DNA of 64,000 bases from Anaspis maculata (taxonomy: Eukaryota > Arthropoda > Insecta > Coleoptera > Scraptiidae). Of the stretch, positions 22,517 to 34,439 are shown piece by piece (within the stretch, counting starts at the first letter, position 1; every line of letters begins with the position of its first letter). The position numbers and the translations under genes were made by a program. Under the pieces are notes generated by a model, which was given only the letters and a program-made list of their open reading frames with translations, was not told the origin of the DNA and made no database searches. Location of the stretch: NCBI GenBank assembly GCA_949128115.1, contig OX421961.1, positions 103,896,363 through 103,960,362 on the forward strand. The letters run 5' to 3'.

Positions 22517-25390
22517 CAAGAAAATATAGGTACACGCATCAAATGAATCAACAAGACAAGCATGGACCAGCAAATTCAGACAATTTCTAAAATCATCATA
22601 ACTTTTGATTGCCGTCAGCGATTTCATATCTGTTTCCAGTGTTCGATAGCCCATACCTTTGTTTTCATATCTTGATCACGTCAAATACGAACAATGTTTT
22701 ATAAAGTTTCCACAGGGTGATCAATGGAACAGTGTAAAATTGCCGAAAGTTCAGTACGAGCGCGATTTCCAAAAAAAAAAGTGCATTTCAATAGCACAGT
22801 TCATGAAGACTGGTATTTCAGCTTCAGTAACGTTGTTGAATTTTGGAAATCGAAGGTAAATTGCCAAAGATATTGATCATTTTGTGCTGCCATGTTGAAC
22901 TTCCAAGAAAGTGGTCCGATTTCATTGAAACTTGGATAAGCCGCCACATTGATTTTTTATGTAAATGATTCGATTGTAGTGTGTTTCAAGTTTCATTCAA
23001 ATTGAATCATTTAAAAAGTGAAGAAAGTGATCTAAAGTGACATTTGACCTTGAAATTTCAATTACTTGAACCAGGACATGAGTGTGTTCTGGTTCAAGTT
23101 CAAGTTTCAATGAAATCGGATCACTTTATTCTTTCTTGGAAGTTCAACATATTGCGGCACAAAATGATCAATATCTTTGGCAATTCACCTTCGATTTTCA
23201 AAATTCAAAATAGCCCAGGCATTTTAGTCGAAAAATCGTGGTAACCCGTAACAAATTCCCGCAAAGCTGAATTTTGGTATATATGTTCTATTGGACCTAC
23301 GGAACAACATATCAAAATACTCGGACTTACACCCTCGTGCGTCCTTTGATTTTCATCCTCAAAGGTCAAGTTCTAAGAATTAGACAGGTACCTATCTCCA
23401 AGTTGTTCCTGCAAGTGAACGGAGTATCCGATCGATATAAGATATGTTTCAAATGAACGAAAGAGATTTGTTGTTAGTGCTTAAGTGTGTGAGGGAGCTT
23501 TTGTAACTCTTCCGATTGGTTAGTTCTGCGGGAAAGGCGGTTGAGTGTTAATTTGTCGCTCGGATATTTCACGAAAACCATGTGAGAATTTAAAGCCTTA
23601 AGCAATGTCGCATAAAGTTGAATATTGATATATAACTGGTATGATCCCTAAGGAAAAACATATCAAAATATTTGGACTTACACCTCTGTGTTTCCTACGA
23701 TCTTGGGGCTTTGAATATCTAGTCAAAAATTCACCCAGACACTTTTCTCTAAAACTGTATCTGTGGACGAACCAATCATTTTAACAATATAAAGTAGGTC
23801 TCAAAGGAAACACGGTATGTTGTTGCCTACGAAGTGGACTCCGGTAGCCATGAAACATTTCTGCTTGATAGTGGCGTGAATAGTACGCGCAAGGTGGAAT
23901 TTCTCTCCTGGATCTTTAAATGAGAAACATGTAAGAATATTTTGTGATGGCCAATGAAGCTGAGCATTGGTAATAGGTTCTTCTTCTCATCTTCGAAACA
24001 GACCCAAGTATTGAGACTGATGAGTGAACAGTTGATATTCACAGTGCTCATCCCGGAAATAATGAATTCTCTGCAAAAAATTTGTGGTTTCTTCATTCAG
24101 GGGCATCATTGTCTGAAGCTGTCAAAAATAAAAATTACCGACATATCCTATATTTACGTTTATCTTAGACAAAAACAGCATCAATTGCTCACGCCTATTT
24201 ATATCACAAAGTCAGAGCATCAATCTTTTATTAAACAAGTTTTACACCTACTTTTTTTCTGAAAATGGAATAACGGTTACAGAAAAAATTATTTTATGTT
24301 TTTATTGCCCGATAGCTACAATAGCTTTTGGTATTTTCTGATAGAGGAAGAACTTCACTCAGTATTACACACAAAAACAGTGAAACCGCTTCATCATTCA
24401 TCAGTAAAAAAAAAGAAATGCAAAAATTGTATGCATTTTCGGGAGAAAATTGGGCATATAATCACTTTCACAACATATCAATTTTTTGATCTTGTAATGA
24501 ATACAGACACGATGTTTTTATTGTTTCCAGGTATAAAATGGTTGAGAACGATGAGTTCTGTTGGAAATACTCAATTGAGATTATTCTAACCATACAAAAA
24601 CCGAAATTACAAAACGACAATTTCAGGTGGCAAAAATCGTCGTTTTTTCAGTAAAACTTGTTTAATCATGTTTCAATTCAATCTTAAACACCATATTTGA
24701 TTTCAGAGGCCGAGATTTAGTTGGAAACGATACCACACTTGCCGATATCAATCTGAGGTTTTTGAGACAAAAACAAAATAAATTTTGCCGATCTTCTTTT
24801 TTTTCCAGACAACCCAAACCATTTATCAACAATTTAAACGTCAAGCAAATATTGTGAAGCCTTGAGGCATCTAAATATGATTTTTTTCATTCATATAAGC
24901 TACAGGGTGTCATTTACGCATTCAAAATGGCAATATTCAGCCCCCTCCCCCACAATCAATGACGCACAAGGGTGTGCCACCGAGTATTTTGATATGTTAT
25001 TCCTTAGGTCTTACAAGGCCCGTATACCAAATTTCAGCTTTGTGGGAATTTGTTGCGGGTTAAAACCTAATATGCCTGGGCTAAAAACCTTACTAGAGCT
25101 GAAATACCGATCCTCATAACTGTGCTATTGGAATGCATGAAATTTTTTTTTGGGAAATCGCGCTTGTACTGAACTTTCGACAATGTTACACTGTTCCATT
25201 GATCACCCTGTAGCAACTTTATTGAACACTGTTCGTATTTGACGTGATCAAGGCATGAAAACGAAAGATTGGGCTATCGAACACTGAAGACCGATATAAA
25301 ATCGCTTACGGAAATCAAAAGTTATGATGATTTTAGGAATCGTCTGAATTTGCTTGTCCCCTAGATTCTTTTGATGTGTGTAGTAGGCCT
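22517..25390. mobile_element. Large palindromic element F (about 2.87 kb)
   Basis: 22517-22825 is the near-perfect complement of about 25095-25390 (shared: CAAATTCAGAC, AAAATCATCATAACTTTTGA, TGATCACGTCAAATACGAAC, GGGTGATCAATGGAACAGTG, GAAAGTTCAGTAC). The arm continues at 23213-23360 against 24960-25090 (AACAAATTCCC.CAAAGCTGAA, AACATATCAAAATACTCGG) after interruption by element G. A third, direct copy of the inner module lies at about 23590-23720. The centre is near 23950. No transposase frame. The interior near 24700 has a weak match to element H. Confidence 0.75.
22836..23208. mobile_element. 373-bp hairpin element G nested in the left arm of F
   Basis: TTGAATTTTGGAAATCGAAGG at the left end, then TGCCAAAGATATTGATCATT and TTCCAAGAAAGTG, are mirrored on the right up to 23208. 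A small inner hairpin, TTGAACCAG..CTGGTTCAA, sits near 23070-23102. The right arm of F lacks this block (GTAAGG joins TTTTTAGCCCAGGCAT there), so G inserted after F was formed. Confidence 0.65.
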
Positions 25391-26195
25391 AGAAAATAAC
25401 TGGAACTGTCATTCATCTATGAAGTCTCTTATCAGACAAATACCAAATTTCACCCCGATATCTCCAAAAATAGGCGATTTAATGAAGACAATGTTTTTTT
25501 TTAAATATTTCAGTTTTTTCAGAATATCTCGAAAATGGTTGGCAAGGATTCAAAATGGTTGCATGTACTTCAACAACCATCAAATTGCGCGTCATATGAC
25601 ATCCCCTGCAATACACTACCTTTCCTTTGTCCGTTCAAAAGATGCAATTTTTCCAAATTTTTTTCTTCTTCACCCTCTATACAGGATCCCAACTAATGGT
25701 GCGATTCTGTGAAAAATTACATTCCATAAAGGCTCTGTTACGTTGTTATTACCTAGGCAACAGCCAATGGCCGACAAGAATGTTTACATAACAGAGCGTT
25801 TATGGAATGTTATTTTTTACAGAATAGCACTATGAAATTTCGCTTGCGGCGATGGACAAAATTGTTCAGACAGGTTCTAAGAACATGATTGTGTTCCAAA
25901 GGGCATCGCATCACTCAAAAATGCAACGTACAGTACTTTTTCCGAATGTGCCGACTCCACTATCAAGAATGGACAGTTGACCAAAATATTGGGCTTCTGA
26001 ATATTTCAAGTGGAACTAAAATCGATAGCAATTAATGAAAAGAATTCATCTAGCTTTGAAATCGAATCTTTTGGCATGCGACAGTTCAACATTTAATTTG
26101 TTGAGTAGTTTATTTCTGTTCAGTGGATGAAGTGGAAGTTTTTTTGATTCTACGATTTTTTGGATGGACCTACAAAGCACCCCGCATCAGTATCC
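25391..26195. other. Unassigned AT-rich stretch
   Basis: Contains one clear MITE (25699-25830, listed separately) and a CACCCTCTATACAGG motif near 25672 that resembles the ACAGGGTG words found in several palindromes. No exon or RT fragment seen. Confidence 0.3.
25699..25830. mobile_element. 132-bp hairpin MITE
   Basis: GTGCGATTCTGTGAAAAATT..CATTCCATAAA..GCTCTGTTA on the left is mirrored on the right (TAACAGAGCGTTTATGGAAT..ACAGAATAGCAC). Arms are about 42 bp and the loop about 48 bp. Identity of the arms is high, suggesting a fairly recent insertion. No clear duplication. Confidence 0.65.
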
Positions 26196-26198
26196 TCA

Positions 26199-27852
26199 TA
26201 GTACAAGAAAGATAGATTTCAACCTCGGAAAAAATATGGACGTCCTGGAAATTTGTTATTTTGTTCAGAATGGAGTGCTCTACAACATATCCAAAATCGC
26301 CAAAAATCGCAGTCGGGGGTTTTGAGTTATTGGAGGGGGAGTAAAAAATTGCTGGTAAAAATGGAGGGGATGGAACCCGTCAACCCATTGGATGCGAATA
26401 CATTATAGTTCGACGTATCATATCCCATTGATACCATTTTGGCACAAAAAGTGTCCATCATTGTTGAAGGGGAGTAGTGGGGGGGGGTCGAAGCTCTGCT
26501 AGGTGGTCCATTTTGTTTTTATGGCCATGTAGAACCGATCACGACAAGTTTGGTATCTTTTCCGACAAAATTCAATCTCCTGAACTCGTATCCGATGTGC
26601 AAATTCAGATGAAAACAAGTTTGAACAAGTTAACTTGAGAAAGCTTGTTTTTTCTTTGACAATTTTGACGATTTTTTTTGTACTGTTGGAGGTGTTCATT
26701 TCCAAAAAATTTTCAGGGACCATTGAATTGAAGTGTATTCTCGACAAAAATCATCCACTCGAAGTATAATTTTGTTTCTCGAGTTTAAAAAATCGATTTG
26801 AACTTGAGCCGGCGCGGCGCGTCGTCTACTACTGACCAGAACACTACAGTATGCACCTTTAAATGAAAACACCTCAAACTATTGAAGAAATAAGAACTGA
26901 TCTTCGAAAATTGGAGGATTTGTGGAGAATTGAATTCCCTATAACATAAACAAAATCGCCATGAATCGCACTGCAGGGTTTTGAGTTATTCAAGGGGAGA
27001 GGTAACAGTTCATAGAGTATGAATCCTGTCAAAGTGTTATACTCCTCCTCGAATAACTCAAAATCCTGCATTGCGATTCATGGCGATTTTGTTCATGGTA
27101 ATTGGGAATTCAGTTTTGCACAAATCCTCCAATTTTCGAAGATGAGTTGTTATTTCTCCAATAGTTTGAGGTGTTTTCATTCAAAGGTGCATGCTGTAGT
27201 GTTCTGGCCAGTAGTAGACGACGCGCCGCGGCGGCTCAAGTTCAAATCGGTTTTTTAAACTCGAGAAACAAAATTATACATCGAGTGGATGATTTTTGTG
27301 GGGAATACACTTCAATCCATTGGTCCCTGAAAATTTTCTAAGAATGAACACCTCCAACAGTACAAAAAAAAATCGTCAAAATTATCAAAGAAAAAACAAG
27401 TTTTCTCAAGTCAACTTGTTCAAACTTGTTTTCATCCGAATTTGCACATCGGATACGAGTTCAGGAGATTGAATTTAGTCGGAAAAGATACCAAACTTGT
27501 CGTGATCGGTTCTACATGGCCATAAAAACAAAATGGACCACCCAGCAGAACTTCGCCTCCCCACTACTCCCCTTCAACAATGATGAACACTTTTTGTGCC
27601 AAAATGGTATCAATGGGATATGATACGTCGAACCATAATGTATTCGCATCCAATAGGTTGACGGGTTCTATCCCGTCCATTTTTACCAGCAATTTTTTAC
27701 TCCCCCTCCAATAACTCAAAATCCCCGAGTGCGATTTTTGGCGATTTTGGATATGTTGTAGAGCACTCAATTCTGATCAAAATATCAAATTTTCAGGACG
27801 TCCATATTTATTCCGAGGTTTCGCCGATTTCTTTACTATTTTTCCTGTACTA
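26199..27852. mobile_element. Foldback element H (1654 bp), TCA duplication
   Basis: A near-complete palindrome centred at about 27022. The left end TAGTACAAGAAA and right end (complemented) TAGTACAGGAAA are flanked by TCA at 26196-26198 and 27853-27855. Each arm contains two diverged copies of one module (AAAATCGCCA.(A/G)AATCGCA then GGTTTTGAGTTATT), so the unit may have grown by duplication. Long CTCCAACAGTAC- and GATACCAAACTTGTC-type blocks pair between arms. No transposase. The TAGT start and 3-bp T-N-A duplication parallel elements A and B. A single-arm relative lies at 44590-44890. Confidence 0.8.
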
Positions 27853-27855
27853 TCA

Positions 27856-28430
27856 AACATTACCTATAATGGGCCTAAAGAATAAAAAAAGCTACACAAT
27901 TGCTTCTGCTCACAACGATGGTTTATTTCACTAAGATTTTCATAATAATTGAGCGGAAAAAATGCAAAGGAGACGGGATTGACGAAACGCCCTCGTTTGA
28001 TTCCATCATTCTGTTATGAATTGTGAGGCTCCCGTGCGACTTCAATACATTCGAGAGATAAAAGCGATGTTTCTGGATCGTTCAAACAAGCTGGAGACCT
28101 CAATAGGTGACTAGAATACATAATGTACAATTGGCGGAGGTGCGACGCTTCCAGAGCACGCCGGGATGCACGCAAATTTGATGGACGTTTCTGGTTGGAC
28201 GTTTCGAGAGCCGTCGCGAATCAAATAGTGCGGAATAATAATTTGCGTATAAGCAATAGTTTGATTTCGATTTATTTGGTCCACCATATTGTAAAGGGTG
28301 TCTTGAATTGACTAACTCCACGGGCTTATTCGTGTTTTTGTTTTTAAATAAACGTGCATGACAATTAGGAGGAAATATGCTCCCTCAATGACTTGATCGC
28401 AGACATATAATTTCTTTCGTTTGTTATACT
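27856..28430. other. Short intergenic stretch with overlapping open frames
   Basis: Between 28100 and 28321 several frames on both strands are open, probably because the segment is richer in G+C. No splice-bounded exon or family could be argued. AATAAA occurs near 27880 and 28347. Confidence 0.25.
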
Positions 28431-28436
28431 GTTTTG

Positions 28437-30411
28437 TACGAAGGCGCAGAGCGGACATCAGAGTTTTTTTATGATTTCGGAAAAAAAAACACGAAATTTT
28501 GGGAGTAAAGTCAGAGTTCTGAGTTTAAAGTCGGAATTCTGAGTTTGAAAGTCAGAATTCTGAGATTAAAGTCGGAATTCTGAGTTTGAAAGTCGGAATT
28601 CTGAGTTTGAAAGTCAGAATTCTGAGTTTAAAGTCGGAATTCTGAGTTTAAAGTCGGAATTCCGAGTTTAAAGTCGGAATTCTGAGTTTTAGGGTCGGAA
28701 TTCTGAGTTTAAAGTCGGAATTCTGAGTTTAAAGTCGGAATTCTGAGTTTGAAAGTCGGAATTCTGAGTTTGAAAGTCGGAAGTCTGAGTTTCAAACTCG
28801 GAATTCTGCGCGCGCACAATTCCGAGTTTCAAAGTCAGAATTCTGCGCGCGCATCGGCAGGAATCGAGCCGGTTGATTAAATGGCCTCTCCTTCGCGCAA
28901 TACGAACACTTGGTACAATCGAACCACTCGATGGCGTCGGCGGCGAAATGGCTCCACCCGAATGAAGTTCCTTTGTGCTTTGAACTCGGCTTTGAACGAT
29001 GTGCCTCGATAAGAGCATTAGGCGCATTTCACAAAAGCAACAATAGCATATTACATAGGGTTGTGAATAATGCTATATGCTATTACAGCTGTGTCACGTT
29101 ATAACGCAAAGGTGGAGGGAGGGAGGGGACGGCGCGAAATTAACATTGTAGGTATCCATATGTTTGTCTGTAATGTTCGTATAAGTCGAAACGCTTATGG
29201 CTCTTGTAGTTGCAGTAGATGCAAGAGAACTGTTCCTGTTCGACAATGGCATTCTACAGTTCGGCTGCATGCAACATTTTTGTAATTCCTTTGGACGTGT
29301 TAGTTGAGTTGGGAGAAGAATTCAGTCAGTCCGATGCGAACATTGCGAACAGTTGGACGTGTCCACAATTTGGGTTGTTAGTAGGTACCTACCTAATCAC
29401 GTTGGTCGGAATTTGTCAGTGGCACCAAATAGTGCCCCAGTTATGCGCTTGACAGCCACGATACTGCCAGCCCAACGAAAACATTACTGCGCTGCGCTTC
29501 GGGATTTAAAGAGCCGCCGCAGCTATAATAGGTAGCATATAGCATTTTTCACAACCCTAATGTAGGAGAAATGCTATTGCTGCTATTGTACCTACAATGC
29601 GCCGAGTGTTCTTATCGAGGCTTATCGTTCAAAGCACAAAGGAACTTCATTCAGGTGGAGCCATGTCGCCGCCGACGCCATCAACTGGTTCGATTGTACC
29701 AAATGTTCGTATGCGCGAAGGAGAGGTGTATGAAGAAGCACTCTGTGGAAGAAGCACATGATGACGCACGCTACGGACAAAGAATTAACCAGTTCGGCTG
29801 TGTGGAATGTTCGTATCGTGTTAAGGAAAAAAAGGGTTTAGACTCGGGTTTAGAAAAGGCACAAGTTGTTACATCTCCCGAAGATTTTATTAAATACCTA
29901 GCGAGTACGTAGGTATCGTTAGGGTCGTCAACTCGTCAATCGCTATTCAATCAACCGGCTCGATTCCTGCCGATGCGCGCGCAGAATTCTGACTTTGAAA
30001 CTCGGAATTGTGCGCGCGCAGAATTCCGAGTTTGAAACTCAGAATTCTGACTTTCAAACTCAGAATTCCGACTTTAAACTCAGAATTCCGACTTTCAAAC
30101 TCAGAATTCCGACTTTAAACTCAGAATTCTGACTTTAAACTCGGAATTCCGACTTTAAACTCAGAATTCCGACTTTAAACTCGGAATTCCGACTTTAAAC
30201 TCAGAATTCTGACTTTAAAACTCAGAATTCCGACTTTAAACTCAGAATTCTGACTTTCAAACTCAGAATTCCGACTTTAATCTCAGAATTCTGACTTTCA
30301 AACTCAGAATTCCGACTTTAAAACTCAGAATTCTGACTTTACTCCCAAAATTTCGTGTTTTTTTTTCCGAAATCATAAAAAAAACTCTGATGTCCGCTCT
30401 GCGCCTTCGTA
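28437..30411. mobile_element. Composite inverted-repeat element I with tandem arrays in both arms
   Basis: The terminal repeat TACGAAGGCGCAGAGCGG is mirrored at 30411, and GTTTTG flanks both ends (28431-28436 and 30412-30417), giving a 6-bp duplication. About 70 bp in, each arm becomes a tandem array of a 20-21-bp unit (GAATTCTGAGTTTAAAGTCG, variants with GAAAGTC or TCCGAG): about 16 units at 28511-28850 and about 17 at 29980-30345, inverted. Inside are further inverted arms (28850-29090 against 29545-29975), with an extra block of about 200 bp only on the right. Class unknown. A 6-bp duplication occurs in some Dada and Maverick elements, but no protein supports either. Confidence 0.75.
29571..29912 (+). 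pseudogene. Cys-x2-Cys zinc-finger-like open frame inside element I
   Basis: A 113-codon frame, with the pattern C-x2-C-S-Y at its two ends (QCAECSYRG near 29600 and GCVECSYRV near 29800). A third (CTKCSYARRR) is in another frame near 29695, implying frameshifts. The spacing resembles the first half of C2H2 fingers, but the paired histidines are not where a classical finger needs them. The left arm of the element has the mirror of the middle finger only, so the right arm kept or gained extra sequence. A captured host zinc-finger fragment or a relic of the element's own protein are both possible. Confidence 0.3.
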
Positions 30412-30419
30412 GTTTTGGA

Positions 30420-31500
30420 GCCTTTTCACTTTATTCCAAATTCCCATGCATACCTAGGCGCCTGTATGTGTATACCCCATATTCCCCATGATCAGATCAC
30501 AGCAAATTTATGAGATTTCAGTAGATATCTGTTATAAGCTTTTTGCACGATATCGGTAAGAGTTACGTTGTAAATTTTTTTTCGACCGTTGGATGGCAGA
30601 TGGTCTCTTCACGATCATCTAATCCGTAAATAATTGACGTTTCACAAACACTGATTAACGTCCGTTTTTTTTACAAAAGAGCAAATACCAGACAAATGAC
30701 GGATCGTCCATCATTAACAAGCGTATAATTTAAACAAAATTAAATGTCTCAATTGTTTGATATACAACGCCGTTGTTGTTGTTGTGTATATGGAGATGAA
30801 AAGAGTTTCGTCAGCCATCCAGCCAACAGAGTACCACCATATACCATCGAACGAGATGTGGGCGAGCCATCATCATTCCGATACACTCGTATATCTCTCC
30901 TGGTGGAGGACCCTGCGAGTGTGTAGGTTTACATGGGTGATGCAAATCGTTCCCATCAGCATGATCTTATGTAAATGAAAACCGTGCCTTCATTGGGTGC
31001 TTCGGGCGCACTAACATTTCGACCAATGACTTCGGAAGAACTCACACAAGTAAAAACATTCACAGACCCACCCAGTCATACAAACCGAGAAAAAATGATC
31101 ATTAAAAATACATCAGAGGTCTCTCTCTTCATGCGCCGGCTGGGGCCCAAAGCTGGCTCCCATATGTAATTATCATTTTATTTTGTTTTACTATACGCCA
31201 TTCCCATTATATTCCATACACTAATTCTATATTGTGTGTATACGTATGTGTGCAAGCTGCGATCTTTATTATACTAATGAAAGCAACGTCTGTGATAATT
31301 AAATTAGCAGCAGTCATCTATGAAATTAGTACTAATATTGGATTTGAGCTAAACTTCTATAACCAACTGTCCTGTGGATGGCATGTTCAACTCCATCTTG
31401 TAATCATTGGGTTAAGTATTTATGAGTATAGGTGAAGGTGGTTTCAAAAGATTGTAGTCTCATTTTATTATCTGATGCTGAACTCTACCCTTAATGTTCA
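30420..31500. other. Region with two adjacent small open frames, function unknown
   Basis: On the plus strand 30744-30926 (60 codons, ATG, ends VEDPASV) and 30975-31169 (64 codons, ends GPKAGSHM) are consecutive, separated by 48 nt, with mixed amino-acid composition. I see no splice signals that would join them and no recognisable domain. They may be parts of one decayed gene or chance frames. The rest is AT-rich. Confidence 0.2.
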
Positions 31501-31513
31501 AGGACCTGTATCT

Positions 31514-32104
31514 AAAAGGTTATCCAACTTGAGCTTTACAATGACAATGCTAAATTTTCCAAAACGGTAAGATATTTGTCCATCTCGTAGTGATATTTGT
31601 ACACAAGGAACAGCATCATGTACAAAGTGGACCATGGACCAATAACGACCAATAAACGTTATACAATAGAAATATGGGTGTTAAAAAAAAGTTCATATTA
31701 TGGTCGTCGAGAATTTTTTGATTTTCAAAATCGACCTTCTGAGCGCGAAATTTCGAATTTGGTTTAGATGCTCGAGTGAAATTGGATCTGCATGTTAGCG
31801 AAGCAATCTAAAGTTTGATGTTAGCTACAGACCCAGTTTTGCTGGAATATCTAGATCAAATTCTAGATTACGCGTTCAGGAAGTCGATTTTGAAAACAAA
31901 AAAGTCAACGTCGACTACAATTAACTTTTTTCGAACACCCACATTCCCATTTTAGAGCGTTTATTGGTCGTTATTGGTCGATGATCCACTTTGTACATGT
32001 TCTTTGTGTACAAATATCACTTTGAGATGGACAAATATCTTAATCTTACCGTTCTGAAAATATTTGACAATGTCATTGTAAAGCTCAAGTTGGATCACCC
32101 TTTA
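31514..32104. repeat. Hairpin element J (about 590 bp)
   Basis: ATCCAACTTGAGCTTTACAA on the left pairs with the right end. Further in, AATAACGACCAATAAACG, GTACAAAGTGGA and TTTTCAAAATCGAC pair as well. Arms are about 250 bp and the loop about 80 bp. The right end reads GGATCACCCTTTA, related to the CACCCTGT word of other palindromes. No duplication identified, no coding capacity. Confidence 0.65.
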
Positions 32105-32109
32105 TTAAA

Positions 32110-34380
32110 GTTAACTGGTGATCGCCATCGGTCGAATAATGAAATGTCTCCAGTGTAGGCGCGTCCCTTGTGCTCGGTGGAACAGTAGCAGTTCTCGAAC
32201 GCCTATGAAAGTTGAATTTGATATTTTTCTAGTTTTTCATTTGTCTCGCATAAACTGAAGGTTTCGTCAGCAACAGCAATACTAAGTATAGCAATGTCCT
32301 CCACCAGGTTTTTCTAGTTTTAAAAATGTATGGTATAAAAAAAAGATTTGATTTAGGAGCCACGCCACTGTTTAGTAGGTCTGTCATCGCCGCTGCTATT
32401 TTTTTTACAACAGGAAGCTCCATATTTGTTTTGCCGTGAAATATTTGCGCTTTATTCACACTTGGTACCTAAATCAAAATGGCAGTTACAAGTTCATTAT
32501 TCAAACAGTGCAGCACCGGTTCTAATCTTATATACCTGCAAGTTGCAACAACAATTAGTTTTTAACACGCTACATGGCGGACTCCTCTATCTGCATGAAA
32601 CTAAGACACAAATATGAAAATACATAATATCTCTCAGTTCTTCAACTAAAGCAAAATGCAACTTTCCACTACTTTCACAAGTAAAATGCATTCCCCATTA
32701 ACCGGCTCATTTTACGCGAACGAAAAAACGGTCGTGGTGCTCACGGTCGTGCTGGAACCCAGGGGACGACGACGACGGGTGACGGCTGGATGGATAAAAA
32801 GCCTTTTCCTTGACTTTTTACCCTCGAATGTACGCTTTGGATGTATTCGTGACTGACATGGTTATTTTCGTGCATTTCAATGCAACAGACTGTACACATC
32901 GCGTGTTTGGTATACGCGAGTTTGACCATTTTTCTTGGCTCACTGTGTCAGGTTTCTAGGAATCATGGGGCTGTGTGAGAAAGTCCGATTTTTTACTCTG
33001 ATGTAAACATACGTCATGGCCTTCTGCGCCTAGCTGCTGTTTGTTTCCATTTCATGTACACTGTGTTCTCTCTAAGGCCAATTATATTCTTTTTACATTA
33101 TTTACTATCCACATATAGGTATATGTAGGTACTCCACTATAGAGAGACCCGCACACACAGCTTTGTCCTTTGTGACCGACGACCGGATGCGTAATTACAT
33201 CTTTCGCGATTTTTTTTTTCAAAACAACTTTTGACGTAATTACACCGCGAATGCCTGAATGTTTGCCAATATGCGAAAGGTGTTTGGTGGAATGATGTGT
33301 GCATGAATATGGATGTGCTTTTTTATCTTATATTTTTTCCGGATTTTTAATGTATGAGCTTACATAAATAATCATGTACTTATGACCAGCTTGAGCGTAG
33401 GTAAGTAGGTAGGTGTACCTAATTTAGCTGGGCGCACCGAAGGGTGGTAATTAGGCAGCATGACTGATATATAAGTTCCCGGTTGGATAATACAGAGATT
33501 TTTTTGTCAATTTCAAGCAGTGCTTTGCATTTTACGCATTCGTTCAGAAATTTTTTTTTAAACTAACATCTCCAGCTTATTTAAAAAAAAACGGGGAGAA
33601 GGGAGAATAGAGAAAACTGAAACTCCATTATGGACGGGAAAACCAATCCCTAAACAAATTAAAGTAATGGTGCGTTCATTAAAAAAGTTGATTATAATAA
33701 TTAATCACAATGAACCGAAAACCGTCAGCACGTTTACCACAGCCTTAATCAGGCGATTGCTACCGGAAAATGGCATTCGTTTTTGTATCATCGTCGCACC
33801 GTGAAAAAGATCTTGTGCCATTATAAACTATATAATATCCAGTCAAGTATTCGTTTAGGAGTCAGCTTTTTCGATAATGGAAATGACAAGCGGATATCCG
33901 AAATCGAAAACTACGACTTGAGTCATTTCCGTACAGACAGGTATCTAGGATAATAACTAGAGTACCTACCAGACACCGGAAGAAAAAGCTTTATAGTTCC
34001 ATCTCGCTATGACCAATGAGAACGAAAAGAAACTAGGGGATTACCTATCGTTGTGAAATGGAAAGTTGGGATATTTACTCTGAAAAATTGGCTGATACAA
34101 AAGTCCTTCTTGCTGTTCCACACATTGCCCTTAACTTAAGGAATAGTCCTTCAGCACAAAACAGAGGAAGGAAATATGCGAATTTCAGTGGCAATATTTA
34201 TTTTATTTATTTCAAGACTATCCAAGCTTCTTATTGGACATTTGCTCCTATAGGTAGAAAATAATTCTGGAGCATTCAGGTCAGAACCCAGGGGGCCAAT
34301 CGCGGGCCAATAATGTATATGCATATGGAATTATACTCCAAAAATCATCGCTATCTAACGCCTAAATCGATGGATCAGCA
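32110..34380. other. Intergenic or intronic DNA, nothing identified
   Basis: About 2.3 kb without a supported gene or element. Short open frames (for example 32656-32856 and 34058-34264, plus) have no splice support. GTAAGTAGGTAGGTGTACC near 33402 is one of the GTAGGTACC-type strings scattered through the window. Confidence 0.3.
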
Positions 34381-34439
34381 CAATTTAATGCCCAATTGCC
34401 CATTTTGCCACCAGCCTGAGTGGTTTGCTTTGCGAAATA

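Noticed and set aside
28500..30345. CRISPR-like array (regular 20-bp repeats)
   Set aside because: Units are head-to-tail with no unique spacers, mirrored in two inverted arms, and sit in eukaryotic DNA with a transposon-type duplication. No cas-like genes.
28437..30411. Maverick/Polinton or Dada assignment for element I from its 6-bp duplication
   Set aside because: The termini do not match what I recall for those groups and no integrase, polymerase or transposase is present. Duplication length alone is not enough.
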